Of a DNA stretch of 64,000 nt, positions 31,103-38,349 are shown one piece after another. This stretch comes from Gammaproteobacteria bacterium UBA5078 (GTDB taxonomy: Bacteria > Pseudomonadota > Gammaproteobacteria > Pseudomonadales > Pseudohongiellaceae). Under the pieces are notes generated by a model. That model saw nothing but the letters and a program-made list of their open reading frames with translations, made no database searches and had not been told where the DNA came from. A program made the translations under genes and the position numbers. The DNA lies in contig DIAM01000013.1 of assembly GCA_002416505.1 (NCBI GenBank), positions 133,814-197,813 of the forward strand. Reading direction: 5' to 3'. How positions within the stretch are numbered: the first letter of the stretch is position 1; every line of letters begins with the position of its first letter.

Positions 31103-32230
31103 CTAGGCTAAATGTTGCGCGATAGTTTTTCCTATCGCGAGGCTTGCGGTGAGCCCCGGCGATTCGATGCCAAATAACTGCAACAATCCGGGCACGCCGT
31201 GCACGTCGTCGGTCTGCAAAACAAAGTCCATGGCCTGTCCTTGTGCGCTGTACAACTTAGGGCGCACCCCTGCATAGTCTGGCTCCAACTGTGCGGGGTC
31301 TAGGGCCGGATAGTAACGTCGAATCGCCTCCACAAATTGTGCCTTACGCCGCACATCCACCTTGTAATCCACCGTCTCGATAGCTTCGATATCCGGCCCG
31401 AAGCGCACCGCACCACCAAGATCGATGCAAGCGTGTATGCCCAAACCACTCGTTTGCGGTGCGGGCATTGGGTAGATTAAATGCTTAAAGGGTGCGCGAG
31501 CGTTGAGCTTAAAATAATTGCCCTTACTCAATGCGAGTGACGGGATATGCGCGCTGTTCAAGCCATCGATACGCGCGGCTAGTGCCTGGGACTCGAGCCC
31601 CGCCGCATTGATCAATGCGCCGCAATGAAACCGAAACGCCTCCGCCTTGTCAGGTTCACCACTGAGCGTGTGTATCTCGAAACCATGCGCGCCACACAAC
31701 ACACGCTCGACGCGAGTGCGACAGACAAACTCCACACCCGCCAGCTGCGCCTGTGTCAGCAGTGATTGCATCAGCGCATGACTGTCGACTATACCGGTAT
31801 TGGGCGAGAATAGGGCGGCACTAGCCTCGACTAGAGGTTCCTTCTCCTGCAAGGCTTTGCGGTCGCACCAACGCAAATCGAGCACGCCATTGTCGCGTGC
31901 GCGTGCGGCCAAGGCTTGCAGCGCGTCCAACTCGCTCTCTTGCGCGACTATGAATTTACCGACGCGGCGATGCGCGACATTGTACTGACGACAATAGTCG
32001 TAGAGCAGGGCGCTGCCCTCTGTACACAAACGCGCCTTAAGAGAGCCTTGTTGATAATACAGGCCCGCATGAATCACCTCGCTATTGCGACTACTGGTTT
32101 CCTGCCCAAAGCCGCTGTTCTGCTCTAGCAAGAGAATAGAATAGGAAGGGGGTTTGCTGCGCGCCATCGCTTCGGCGGCCGCAATTCCGATGACACCCGC
32201 GCCCACGATACAGAGATCGAAGTGATCCAT
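31103..32230 (-). CDS. LhgO-like L-2-hydroxyglutarate oxidase, FAD-dependent (DAO family)
   Basis: The 375-residue protein has an N-terminal FAD motif (CIVGAGVIGIAAAEAMA), then SSRNSEVIHAGLYYQQGSLKARLC. This latter segment is characteristic of L-2-hydroxyglutarate dehydrogenase/oxidase (L2HGDH/LhgO) among DAO-family enzymes. It also has GLGIHACIDLGGAVRFGPD, YAGVRPKL and FGIESPGLTASLAIG. It would oxidise L-2-hydroxyglutarate to 2-oxoglutarate. The ATG overlaps the stop of the AlkB-like gene (TAAATG), so translation is coupled. Related glycerol-3-phosphate or amino-acid oxidases are possible, but the motifs favour LhgO. Confidence 0.82.
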   Translation of the reverse strand: MDHFDLCIVGAGVIGIAAAEAMARSKPPSYSILLLEQNSGFGQETSSRNSEVIHAGLYYQQGSLKARLCTEGSALLYDYCRQYNVAHRRVGKFIVAQESELDALQALAARARDNGVLDLRWCDRKALQEKEPLVEASAALFSPNTGIVDSHALMQSLLTQAQLAGVEFVCRTRVERVLCGAHGFEIHTLSGEPDKAEAFRFHCGALINAAGLESQALAARIDGLNSAHIPSLALSKGNYFKLNARAPFKHLIYPMPAPQTSGLGIHACIDLGGAVRFGPDIEAIETVDYKVDVRRKAQFVEAIRRYYPALDPAQLEPDYAGVRPKLYSAQGQAMDFVLQTDDVHGVPGLLQLFGIESPGLTASLAIGKTIAQHLA

Positions 32231-32881
32231 TTAGCCTGCCACTGTGTTGCGCAAGATGCGCCGGAAGGTCAAATTGACTCGCGCCTCCTGCAGACCTTGG
32301 ACCTTGGCGATACGGTGACGCCAATATTGTTGAGTGCCGCCCTGCATAATCAGTACGCTGCCATGGCCTAGTGAAGTCTTTAGAGTTGGGAGTCGTTTCT
32401 TGTAACGATGCTTGAGCTCGAAGACGCGGCTCGTGCCCAGACTCAATGATGCGATAACGGGGTCCTGACCCAGCTCCCGCTCATCGTCACTGTGCCAATC
32501 GACGCTGTCTGCGCCGTCGCGATAGTAATTGGCCAAGGCTGAATTGAACGAGTGAGCGCAGAGTGTTTCGACACGCGTTTTTACCCTCAGAAGAAACTCC
32601 GGCCAGGGCTGCGGGCGCAGCGCTATGTTGGAATAGGAATAGTGTGCATCGGAACTGCCGAGCCAACATTGCAAGCGAGGAATGGGGATCGACTTCCCGG
32701 CAATACGAATATGGTCTTGTCGCCATGGAAGGTCTGTAATGCACTGCATCATCAAGGCATCGGCCTCTGACTCGTCCAAGGCATTCGGGAAGTAGTGTAG
32801 CTGCCCATCCTCTATAGGAAGCGCGACCCCGTTATCGAGATCATCGAACAAGTCGAGAACACAATCTCTACCAAAGGACAT
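32231..32881 (-). CDS. AlkB-like 2-oxoglutarate/Fe(II) dioxygenase
   Basis: Starting from the ATG at 32881 the protein has 216 residues. It shows the AlkB-family fold and ligands: IPIPRLQCWLG and YSYS (substrate loop, about 66-84), ANYYRDGADSVDWHSDDE with iron ligands His130 and Asp132, and QQYWRHRIAK with His189. In ARVNLTFR, Arg201 and Arg207 would bind 2-oxoglutarate. This resembles the AlkB2/AlkB3 type that repairs alkylated DNA or RNA bases oxidatively. The upstream RHH gene is 20 bases away and lhgO-like follows directly. No damage-response motif was identified. Confidence 0.88.
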   Translation of the reverse strand: MSFGRDCVLDLFDDLDNGVALPIEDGQLHYFPNALDESEADALMMQCITDLPWRQDHIRIAGKSIPIPRLQCWLGSSDAHYSYSNIALRPQPWPEFLLRVKTRVETLCAHSFNSALANYYRDGADSVDWHSDDERELGQDPVIASLSLGTSRVFELKHRYKKRLPTLKTSLGHGSVLIMQGGTQQYWRHRIAKVQGLQEARVNLTFRRILRNTVAG

Positions 32882-32901
32882 GAGTGGGACTCTTCGCAAG
32901 G

Positions 32902-33291
32902 TCAGTCGAGAAGATCGAGAAGCGCCTCGATCTTCTGAGCTGGTAGGGCACGCAGCTTGTTCAGCAGCTGTGAATCTAACTTCAAATGCTCATCGACACC
33001 AGGGCGCGATTCGCCTTTGACTTGTTCTATGTAGCGGCCCAGAAGGAGATTAATCTCTGTGTTCATGCTGCGCTTATGGTGCCGGGAGACATGTTTTAGT
33101 TTCTCCAGCAAATCTGCCGGCAATCGCACCACGAACTTACTCATCTCCGGCTTAACCGGCAATTCGCTATTTTCCTGCATACTCGCGCCTGGGCCTTGCT
33201 GAGAAAACTCGGCCGGCTCCAAAGAGTGCTCTCGCTGTAGAAAATCTGTGTTAGCTTGTTGTGAGTCTGATTCGGAAGAGTCCCAGCACAT
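32902..33291 (-). CDS. Arc-type ribbon-helix-helix DNA-binding protein
   Basis: The 129-residue protein has a Ser/Gln/Glu-rich N-terminal part (1-48) and then SKFVVRLPADLLEKLKHVSR, continuing with HHKRSMNTEINLLLGRYIEQ (about 51-90). This is a clear ribbon-helix-helix motif of Arc/MetJ type. The C-terminal segment LNKLRALPAQKIEALLDLL may dimerise. Met38 or Met50 are alternative starts that keep the DNA-binding part. It probably regulates its own operon (RHH-AlkB-lhgO-like); the divergent gap to gor is 106 bases. No toxin partner is seen. Confidence 0.8.
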   Translation of the reverse strand: MCWDSSESDSQQANTDFLQREHSLEPAEFSQQGPGASMQENSELPVKPEMSKFVVRLPADLLEKLKHVSRHHKRSMNTEINLLLGRYIEQVKGESRPGVDEHLKLDSQLLNKLRALPAQKIEALLDLLD

Positions 33292-33397
33292 ATTGATAAA
33301 GCCTGTATTCGCGCAAATTTATTTGTGATCATAGCCGTAACAACTCACTGACTCAACACTCAATAACGCATTGATACTACAAAGGAAGCCTTGGAAA

Positions 33398-34747
33398 TTG
33401 ACTAACTACGATTACGATCTCTTCATAATTGGCGGAGGCTCCGGCGGCGTGCGAGCTGGCCGAATTGCCGCCTCACTCGGCGCAAAAGTTGGCATGGCCG
33501 AAGAGCGTTATATGGGTGGAACCTGTGTCAACGTGGGCTGCATCCCGAAGAAACTCTACAGCTATGCCGCCCATTATGCGAAAGACTTCGTCGATGCCCG
33601 CGGCTACGGCTGGCAATTCCCAGCTCAGCCCCAGTTCGATTGGCCAACCCTGGTGAATAATCAGAGCAAAGAGATCGCCCGCCTGGGCACTATCTACCAA
33701 TCCTTAATGAAGGGGGTTGGGGCTGAGGTCTTCCACGAGCGTGCCACGCTACTGGACGCTCATACCGTGCAGCTACAGAGCCGCAAGGTCACCGCAAAGG
33801 AGATACTGATCGCCACTGGCGGCTGGCCTTTCGTGCCTCAGTTTCCTGGCAGCCAACATGCGATCACCTCGAATGAGGTCTTCTCTCTAGATGAATTGCC
33901 CAAATCCATCCTGATCGTGGGCGGCGGTTATATCGCCGTCGAATTTGCGGGCATATTCGCCGCGCTGGGCGTTGCAACCTGCGTGTCCTATCGGGGCACA
34001 CACTTATTACGCGGTTTCGACACCGACATCGCCGCGGCCTTTACTACCGAGCTGGAGAAATCCGCGACACTTCACCTGCAATCCAATGTGGAGCAGATCA
34101 CGGAGCAAGGAGCTCGCCTGCGCGTGCGTTTCGATCGTGGCGAGGACATCGAGGTCGATACCGTGCTGTTTGCCACGGGTCGCCACCCGAACACCGAGAA
34201 ACTCGGCCTAGAGCAGCTCGGTGTGAAACTCGCCAAGAACGGCGCGGTGATCGTAGACAAGCATTTCACCTCGAATATTCCCAATATCCACGCGGTTGGC
34301 GATGTGATCGACCGTGTCGCCTTGACGCCGGTAGCGCTTGCCGAGGGTCAGATTCTCGCGCAGCGCCTGTTTGGCAAGGGCAATAAGGAGATGGACTACC
34401 ACAATATCCCGACCGCGGTGTTCTGTCAGCCGGAGATCGCCACCGTGGGTCTAACCGAGGCCGAGGCTCGCGAGCGCTTCGACGAGATTAGCGTCTATAA
34501 GAGTCAATTCACGCCTCTAAGACACACGCTCAGCGGGCGTATCGAGAAGACCTTCATCAAGCTGTTAGTCGACGCCAAATCCGATAGAGTGCTGGGCGCC
34601 CATATGCTGGGCGAATACGCCGCGGAGATCATTCAAGGCGTCGCCATCGCGATAAAGGCTGGCGCGACCAAGGCGGATTTCGATGCCACGCTTGGCATTC
34701 ATCCAAGCGTCGCCGAGGAGTTCGTGACGATGCGAACGCCATCCTAG
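33398..34747 (+). CDS. gor: Glutathione-disulfide reductase
   Basis: Using the TTG at 33398 (AAAGGAA ten bases upstream) gives 449 residues, close to E. coli Gor; no ATG is available and longer starts at 33371 or 33391 are less likely. It has the FAD motif IIGGGSGGVRAGRIAA, redox cysteines Cys43 and Cys48 in GGTCVNVGCIPKK, and VGGGYIAVEFAG followed by SYRGTHLLRGFD. The Arg residues there fit NADPH rather than NADH. The C-terminal HPSVAEEFVT provides the catalytic His-Glu pair. It keeps glutathione reduced in the cytoplasm. It is divergent from the RHH-AlkB-oxidase operon. Confidence 0.9.
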   Translation: MTNYDYDLFIIGGGSGGVRAGRIAASLGAKVGMAEERYMGGTCVNVGCIPKKLYSYAAHYAKDFVDARGYGWQFPAQPQFDWPTLVNNQSKEIARLGTIYQSLMKGVGAEVFHERATLLDAHTVQLQSRKVTAKEILIATGGWPFVPQFPGSQHAITSNEVFSLDELPKSILIVGGGYIAVEFAGIFAALGVATCVSYRGTHLLRGFDTDIAAAFTTELEKSATLHLQSNVEQITEQGARLRVRFDRGEDIEVDTVLFATGRHPNTEKLGLEQLGVKLAKNGAVIVDKHFTSNIPNIHAVGDVIDRVALTPVALAEGQILAQRLFGKGNKEMDYHNIPTAVFCQPEIATVGLTEAEARERFDEISVYKSQFTPLRHTLSGRIEKTFIKLLVDAKSDRVLGAHMLGEYAAEIIQGVAIAIKAGATKADFDATLGIHPSVAEEFVTMRTPS

Positions 34748-34754
34748 CGACTCT

Positions 34755-34789
34755 GTGGGCCACGCGAGTCATATAACTGCGTGGCTCAC
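34755..34789 (+). terminator. Hairpin downstream of gor, possible terminator
   Basis: The arms GTGGGCCACGC and GCGTGGCTCAC (one G-T pair, 13-base loop) lie 8 bases after the gor stop. There is no proper T-run, so termination is uncertain. Confidence 0.5.
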
Positions 34790-34895
34790 TATAAACGTGT
34801 TGACGTTTGGCGTGGCAATATTATCTATAAACAAGGTTAGGAGTCGCATTTAACACTCTGAAAATGCTTTAAAACCTATAAAACCCACCCATTAC

Positions 34896-34929
34896 ACTAT
34901 TTCCGGTAATAATAATTACCGGAAATAGT
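34896..34929. repeat. Perfect 15-bp inverted repeat with 4-base spacer
   Basis: The arms ACTATTTCCGGTAAT and ATTACCGGAAATAGT are exact complements around the spacer AATA. Outer bases (ACCCATTAC on the left, AATG...GGGT on the right) extend the pairing imperfectly. It could be a cruciform, an operator, or a small repeat family member; no T-tail follows. Confidence 0.75.
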
Positions 34930-35408
34930 AATGCATGGGTCGTTGCGGCATACCTCGATACCCTCGCTAAACCCCACCACCCTGCCTCTATCGCGCCAAC
35001 CCCCATGCTGCCTAAGCTCAGAGACACTGTTTCATTTCTGTGTGCGCCTGCGCACAGAGCCCAGTCAGTTGATTGGACTACAATGCATTTCGTAGAGTGT
35101 CTAATTAGAAAGAAAGGGAGATTAGGCCAGTCTACACAGCGAAACCAAGCGTATGTACGACAGCTGCGGGTCAGATGACCGACTAACAGCAACTAGACAT
35201 CAATGTGACACGTCTAAACCCTATCTAACTAACGAAAACTAAACGCTTTTTAGGGAGAAAATAGACACATTGGTAGCCCGGTAAATATCCGGGAAAATAT
35301 AGTTGCCAAGGTCATTGACAATCACATTAGTTAGTAAGACCATGCGCGCCCACAATGATCCACCTGCTATTTAGTGAATACGAGAACATAGTTCTCACGG
35401 AGAAATAA

Positions 35409-36536
35409 ATGAAAACTACACGATCCATTGGTACAGCACACTTCTGTCTGCTTGCTTGCTTCTTGAGCCCAGTTGCTTTGGCTGCAGAACCAGGGATTTA
35501 CGCCGGTTTCAACCTAGGCCGTGCATCGTCAGCTGTTGATAAGACGCGCATTACAGATGAGCTTTTCGCGCCAGGCTTTACCTACACGAGCCGCCGCGCT
35601 GATACGAAAGACTTTGGCTTTAAACTGTATGGCGGTTACCAATTCACTCCTTACTTCGCATTAGAAGCAGGCTACTTCGACCTTGGCAGCTATAACCTAG
35701 ACAGCGCAATATTGCCTTCTGGTCAGCTTTTAAGCGACATGGCGTTTCGTGGTATTAATTTCGACGCAGTGGTCACTGTTCCTGTATCCGAAAACGTGTC
35801 AGTTTTCGCTCGTGCCGGTATGAATCAAGTCGAATTGAAGAGCGACTATTACGGTTCAGGTTCTGCAGCAGGTGGCGTCTACCCAGCTGGTACGCGTCGT
35901 GACACGCACGAGAAATTCGGCGTAGGCATGGCTTATGCGATCAACGATGCTGTCAGCGTGCGCGTTGAAGCTGAGCGTTACCAGTTCGAAGACGTCATTC
36001 GTCGCGATGGCAACATCAATCTTTACTCTGTAGGCCTTGTTTACAGCTTCGCTAAGCCAAAGCCAATGCCTGTTGTAGCTGCCCCAACTCCAGCGCCGGC
36101 ACCTGTTCGTGCGCCTGCTCCGGCACCAACTCCAGCGCCAGCGCCAGCACCAGCACCGGTAGTAACTACTCTATCAGCTGACTCATTCTTCGCTTTCGAC
36201 AGCGATGTATTGTTGCCTGCTGGTCAGCGCGAGCTCGACACCATGGCTGCTAGCCTAAGTGGCACTCAGTATGACGTGATCACTGTTACAGGCCACACTG
36301 ACCGCCTAGGTCGTCAGGCTTATAACTTGGCCCTGTCTACTCGCCGTGCAGAGTCGGTTAAAGCGTATCTGATCACTCGTGGCATCCAAGCTGCCAAGAT
36401 TACCGCTCGCGGTATCAATGGTTCTAACCCAGTAACGACTATGGCAGCATGCCCAGGCACAGTGGCAACTCCTGCACTGATCGCTTGTCTGCAGCCAGAT
36501 CGCCGCGTAGAAGTGGAAGTGACTACACGTCGCTAA
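35409..36536 (+). CDS. OmpA-family outer-membrane protein
   Basis: The 375-residue protein has a signal peptide (about 1-25, LAAEP). An N-terminal eight-strand OmpA beta-barrel follows (GIYAGFNLGRASS to YSVGLVYSF, about 27-215), then a Pro/Ala linker (about 217-255) and a C-terminal OmpA domain. The latter has VTGHTDRLGRQAYNLALSTRRAESV, whose Asp and Arg bind peptidoglycan diaminopimelate, and two Cys (AACPG and IACLQPDRRVEVEV) placed as in E. coli OmpA. It tethers the outer membrane to peptidoglycan. Expression is probably high: a long AT-rich leader precedes it and a strong terminator follows. Confidence 0.92.
   Translation: MKTTRSIGTAHFCLLACFLSPVALAAEPGIYAGFNLGRASSAVDKTRITDELFAPGFTYTSRRADTKDFGFKLYGGYQFTPYFALEAGYFDLGSYNLDSAILPSGQLLSDMAFRGINFDAVVTVPVSENVSVFARAGMNQVELKSDYYGSGSAAGGVYPAGTRRDTHEKFGVGMAYAINDAVSVRVEAERYQFEDVIRRDGNINLYSVGLVYSFAKPKPMPVVAAPTPAPAPVRAPAPAPTPAPAPAPAPVVTTLSADSFFAFDSDVLLPAGQRELDTMAASLSGTQYDVITVTGHTDRLGRQAYNLALSTRRAESVKAYLITRGIQAAKITARGINGSNPVTTMAACPGTVATPALIACLQPDRRVEVEVTTRR
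36083..36158 (+). repeat. Pro/Ala-coding repeat in the OmpA linker
   Basis: Imperfect tandem units of CCAGCGCC/CCAGCACC type encode alternating Pro-Ala dipeptides between barrel and peptidoglycan-binding domain. Such tracts can vary in unit number between strains. Confidence 0.7.
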
Positions 36537-36595
36537 TCCTTCTGCCCTCGCCGTGTGATTCGATGAGGATTGCACGGTGAGCAAAGCGCAAGAAT

Positions 36596-36624
36596 AAAAA
36601 AAGGGGCTCTTAGCCCCTTTTTTT
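36596..36624. terminator. Bidirectional intrinsic terminator
   Basis: An A-run, the stem GGGGCT/AGCCCC with a 3-base loop, and a 7-T run form a symmetrical terminator. It lies between the OmpA-family gene and the convergent CDF gene and can serve both. Confidence 0.9.
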
Positions 36625-36641
36625 ATGCCTGCCTTTTAACG

Positions 36642-37547
36642 CTAATATGACTCCTCGGCATCCCTACAGGGCTCGCCATTGAGCTCGAACTCTATAGTCG
36701 TGTGCTCGAATCTAAATTCTCTCAAACTCTCGGCAACCTTCTGTTTTAATTCTAATTGCTGCAGCATCTGAAGATCCTCGGCTAGCACCAAATGGGCCGT
36801 CAGTACATGCCGCTCGCCATCGAGCGACCACACATGCAAATGGTGAATCGCCGCCACCCCCTGGAGAGCGCCGAGCGTGTCTCGAATGGGCGCTAGGCTT
36901 AACTCCTCTGGCGTGCCCTGCAAGAATAGTCGCAGCGTCTTCCACAGATTGCGCACAACATTGAGCAAGACAAACAGTGTGAAGCCGATCGATAAGATTG
37001 GATCGAGAATCGGCCACTCCTTGAACATCAGCACTACGGACACGATCAGCACGGCAACCCAACCGAGCACGTCCTCTAGTAGATGCCAATTGAGCATCCT
37101 CTCGTTGAGGGTGTTGCCCTTGGAGAGCTTGAAGGCGGCGAATCCGTTGACGGCAATGCCGAATATCGCCAAGCCGAGCATGCCCTCGGTGACCGGCATT
37201 ACCGGGTCCTGCAGCCTCGGTATAGCACTGTTTAGCACCCACACGGAACCAACTACCATCACTATTCCAGTGAGCAAGGAGCCTAGTAGAGAGAAGCGTC
37301 GGTAGCCATAGCTGAAGTCATCGGAGACTGGTTTGCGGCTGAGGCGCGCCAGAAGCCAGGCGAGGCCGATCGATAGGCTGTCGCCAAGATCGTGTACCGC
37401 ATCGGCCAAGATCGCGGTGCTATTGGTAAGTAGGCCGCCCACCAACTCAATCAGCGTGAAGCCTACGTTTAGGAAGAACGCCCAGCCGATGCGCCGGGTA
37501 GAGTCATCATCGTGTTTATGGCCATGATCATGGGAATGTGAGTGCAT
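36642..37547 (-). CDS. CDF-family zinc/cation efflux transporter (ZitB/CzcD type)
   Basis: The 301-residue protein begins with a His-rich tail (MHSHSHDHGHKHDDDS), then has six predicted membrane helices and a cytoplasmic C-terminal domain. Two HxxxD sites are visible: HDLGD in helix 2 (ADAVHDLGDSLS) and HLLED in helix 5 (LNWHLLEDVLGW). This His/Asp set is typical of zinc-type CDF exporters. It would expel Zn2+ in exchange for protons at the inner membrane. The gene is apparently monocistronic, ending at the shared terminator. Confidence 0.9.
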   Translation of the reverse strand: MHSHSHDHGHKHDDDSTRRIGWAFFLNVGFTLIELVGGLLTNSTAILADAVHDLGDSLSIGLAWLLARLSRKPVSDDFSYGYRRFSLLGSLLTGIVMVVGSVWVLNSAIPRLQDPVMPVTEGMLGLAIFGIAVNGFAAFKLSKGNTLNERMLNWHLLEDVLGWVAVLIVSVVLMFKEWPILDPILSIGFTLFVLLNVVRNLWKTLRLFLQGTPEELSLAPIRDTLGALQGVAAIHHLHVWSLDGERHVLTAHLVLAEDLQMLQQLELKQKVAESLREFRFEHTTIEFELNGEPCRDAEESY

Positions 37548-37570
37548 GCGTCCCCTACTCCCTTGGCCTT

Positions 37571-38170
37571 CTAGTTGCTTGCCGGAGGCGTCCAGTCACA
37601 GGTCTCGCACTCGCTCGACATACCGCGGTCCGCCATTACGGCGAAGATAAAGTCTCGCCAGACCTCGTTAGGCTGCCAAACTGTGTTCATGTCAGCCTTA
37701 GCCTCGGCGATATCGACACCCTGATAGAGCACGCGGTACAGGAAGCTAAAGGCGGTCGCCCGGGCATTTACCTGGCAATGCAAGAAAGTCTTGCTCTGCG
37801 GCTCGCGCTGCATCGCATCGGCAAATGCATCGAAATCACGAATCGTAGGATTGTTGAAGTCCACGGCAATATGCAAGTAGTCCATCCCCAAGTCTTTGAC
37901 CAGCTGATCCTCTTCGGGAATCGCCGTGCGCCCGTTGTTGAAGGCTATATAGATGACGCGATCGTAGCCCGCCTCCTTAATTAGCGGCAATTGCTCGCGG
38001 CTGGGCTGGCCTGCGCTGGAGAATAGCGGCGTGTACTGTCGGTAATTTAGAATCTCGTCTAGGCTCTGCGCACCGGCGAGGCTTGTCAGCGTCAGCAGGG
38101 CCGCGCCCACCGCGCCTCTGGCAAGAGCGGTGACTACGGTGCGGCGAAACGAGTGGCTTGCATGATTCAT
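37571..38170 (-). CDS. Exported phosphatase-like protein with a CX4R signature
   Basis: The 199-residue protein has a signal peptide (about 1-34, SLAGAQS; RR at 9-10 leaves a Tat route possible). A tyrosine/dual-specificity-phosphatase-like domain follows, with AGYDRVIYIAFNN, DYLHIAVDFNNPT (WPD-loop-like) and FLHCQVNARATAFSFLYR. The P-loop equivalent is HC-QVNA-R, with four residues between Cys132 and Arg137 instead of the five of a canonical CX5R loop. It may therefore be a divergent subfamily or catalytically altered. It ends 23 bases from the CDF gene start and may be co-transcribed with it. Confidence 0.72.
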   Translation of the reverse strand: MNHASHSFRRTVVTALARGAVGAALLTLTSLAGAQSLDEILNYRQYTPLFSSAGQPSREQLPLIKEAGYDRVIYIAFNNGRTAIPEEDQLVKDLGMDYLHIAVDFNNPTIRDFDAFADAMQREPQSKTFLHCQVNARATAFSFLYRVLYQGVDIAEAKADMNTVWQPNEVWRDFIFAVMADRGMSSECETCDWTPPASN

Positions 38171-38254
38171 GATGGTTTCCTCAATAGTGGGTCCGCCGCC
38201 CAGAGGCGTCGAGCTCGAAAATACTAGGCGCAGAATAGCGCAGTCTGTTCCCGC

Positions 38255-38277
38255 AGCGCTAGAGTCACTCGAGCGCT
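38255..38277. promoter_or_regulatory. 23-bp near-perfect palindrome upstream of the recombinase gene
   Basis: The arms AGCGCTAGAGT and ACTCGAGCGCT flank a single central C with one mismatch. It sits about 72 bases before the recombinase ATG, in the divergent gap with the phosphatase-like gene. It looks like an operator for a dimeric regulator; it is not followed by a T-run. Confidence 0.5.
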
Positions 38278-38349
38278 AAGCCGAAGTATGCGGCGCATTG
38301 CCTCCTAGCACTTTACAATGAGCCTAGAAACCTCCATAAAGACTCTTGT

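Larger units (their letters stand above)
34748..35408. other. 661-base non-coding gap between gor and the OmpA-family gene
   Basis: No convincing gene is seen. The gap holds the hairpin after gor, a weak promoter-like TTGACG (34800-34805) with TATCTA 16 bases on, a 15-bp perfect inverted repeat (34896-34929), a CCCGG/CCGGG hairpin (about 35279-35294), and the leader of the OmpA-family gene. The large AT-rich leader (about 35210-35408) fits the long 5' UTRs known for ompA-type genes. Confidence 0.5.

Noticed and set aside
32902..33291. Antitoxin of a toxin-antitoxin pair
   Set aside because: The ribbon-helix-helix protein has no small toxin-like partner; its neighbours are metabolic and repair enzymes.
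34869..35192. A 107-codon open frame on the minus strand in the gap before the OmpA-family gene
   Set aside because: TTG start without ribosome-binding site, no recognisable family, and it runs through the perfect inverted repeat; probably chance.
38255..38277. Recombination core site for the tyrosine recombinase
   Set aside because: The arms are separated by only one base, whereas such cores need a 6-8 base spacer; an operator is more likely.
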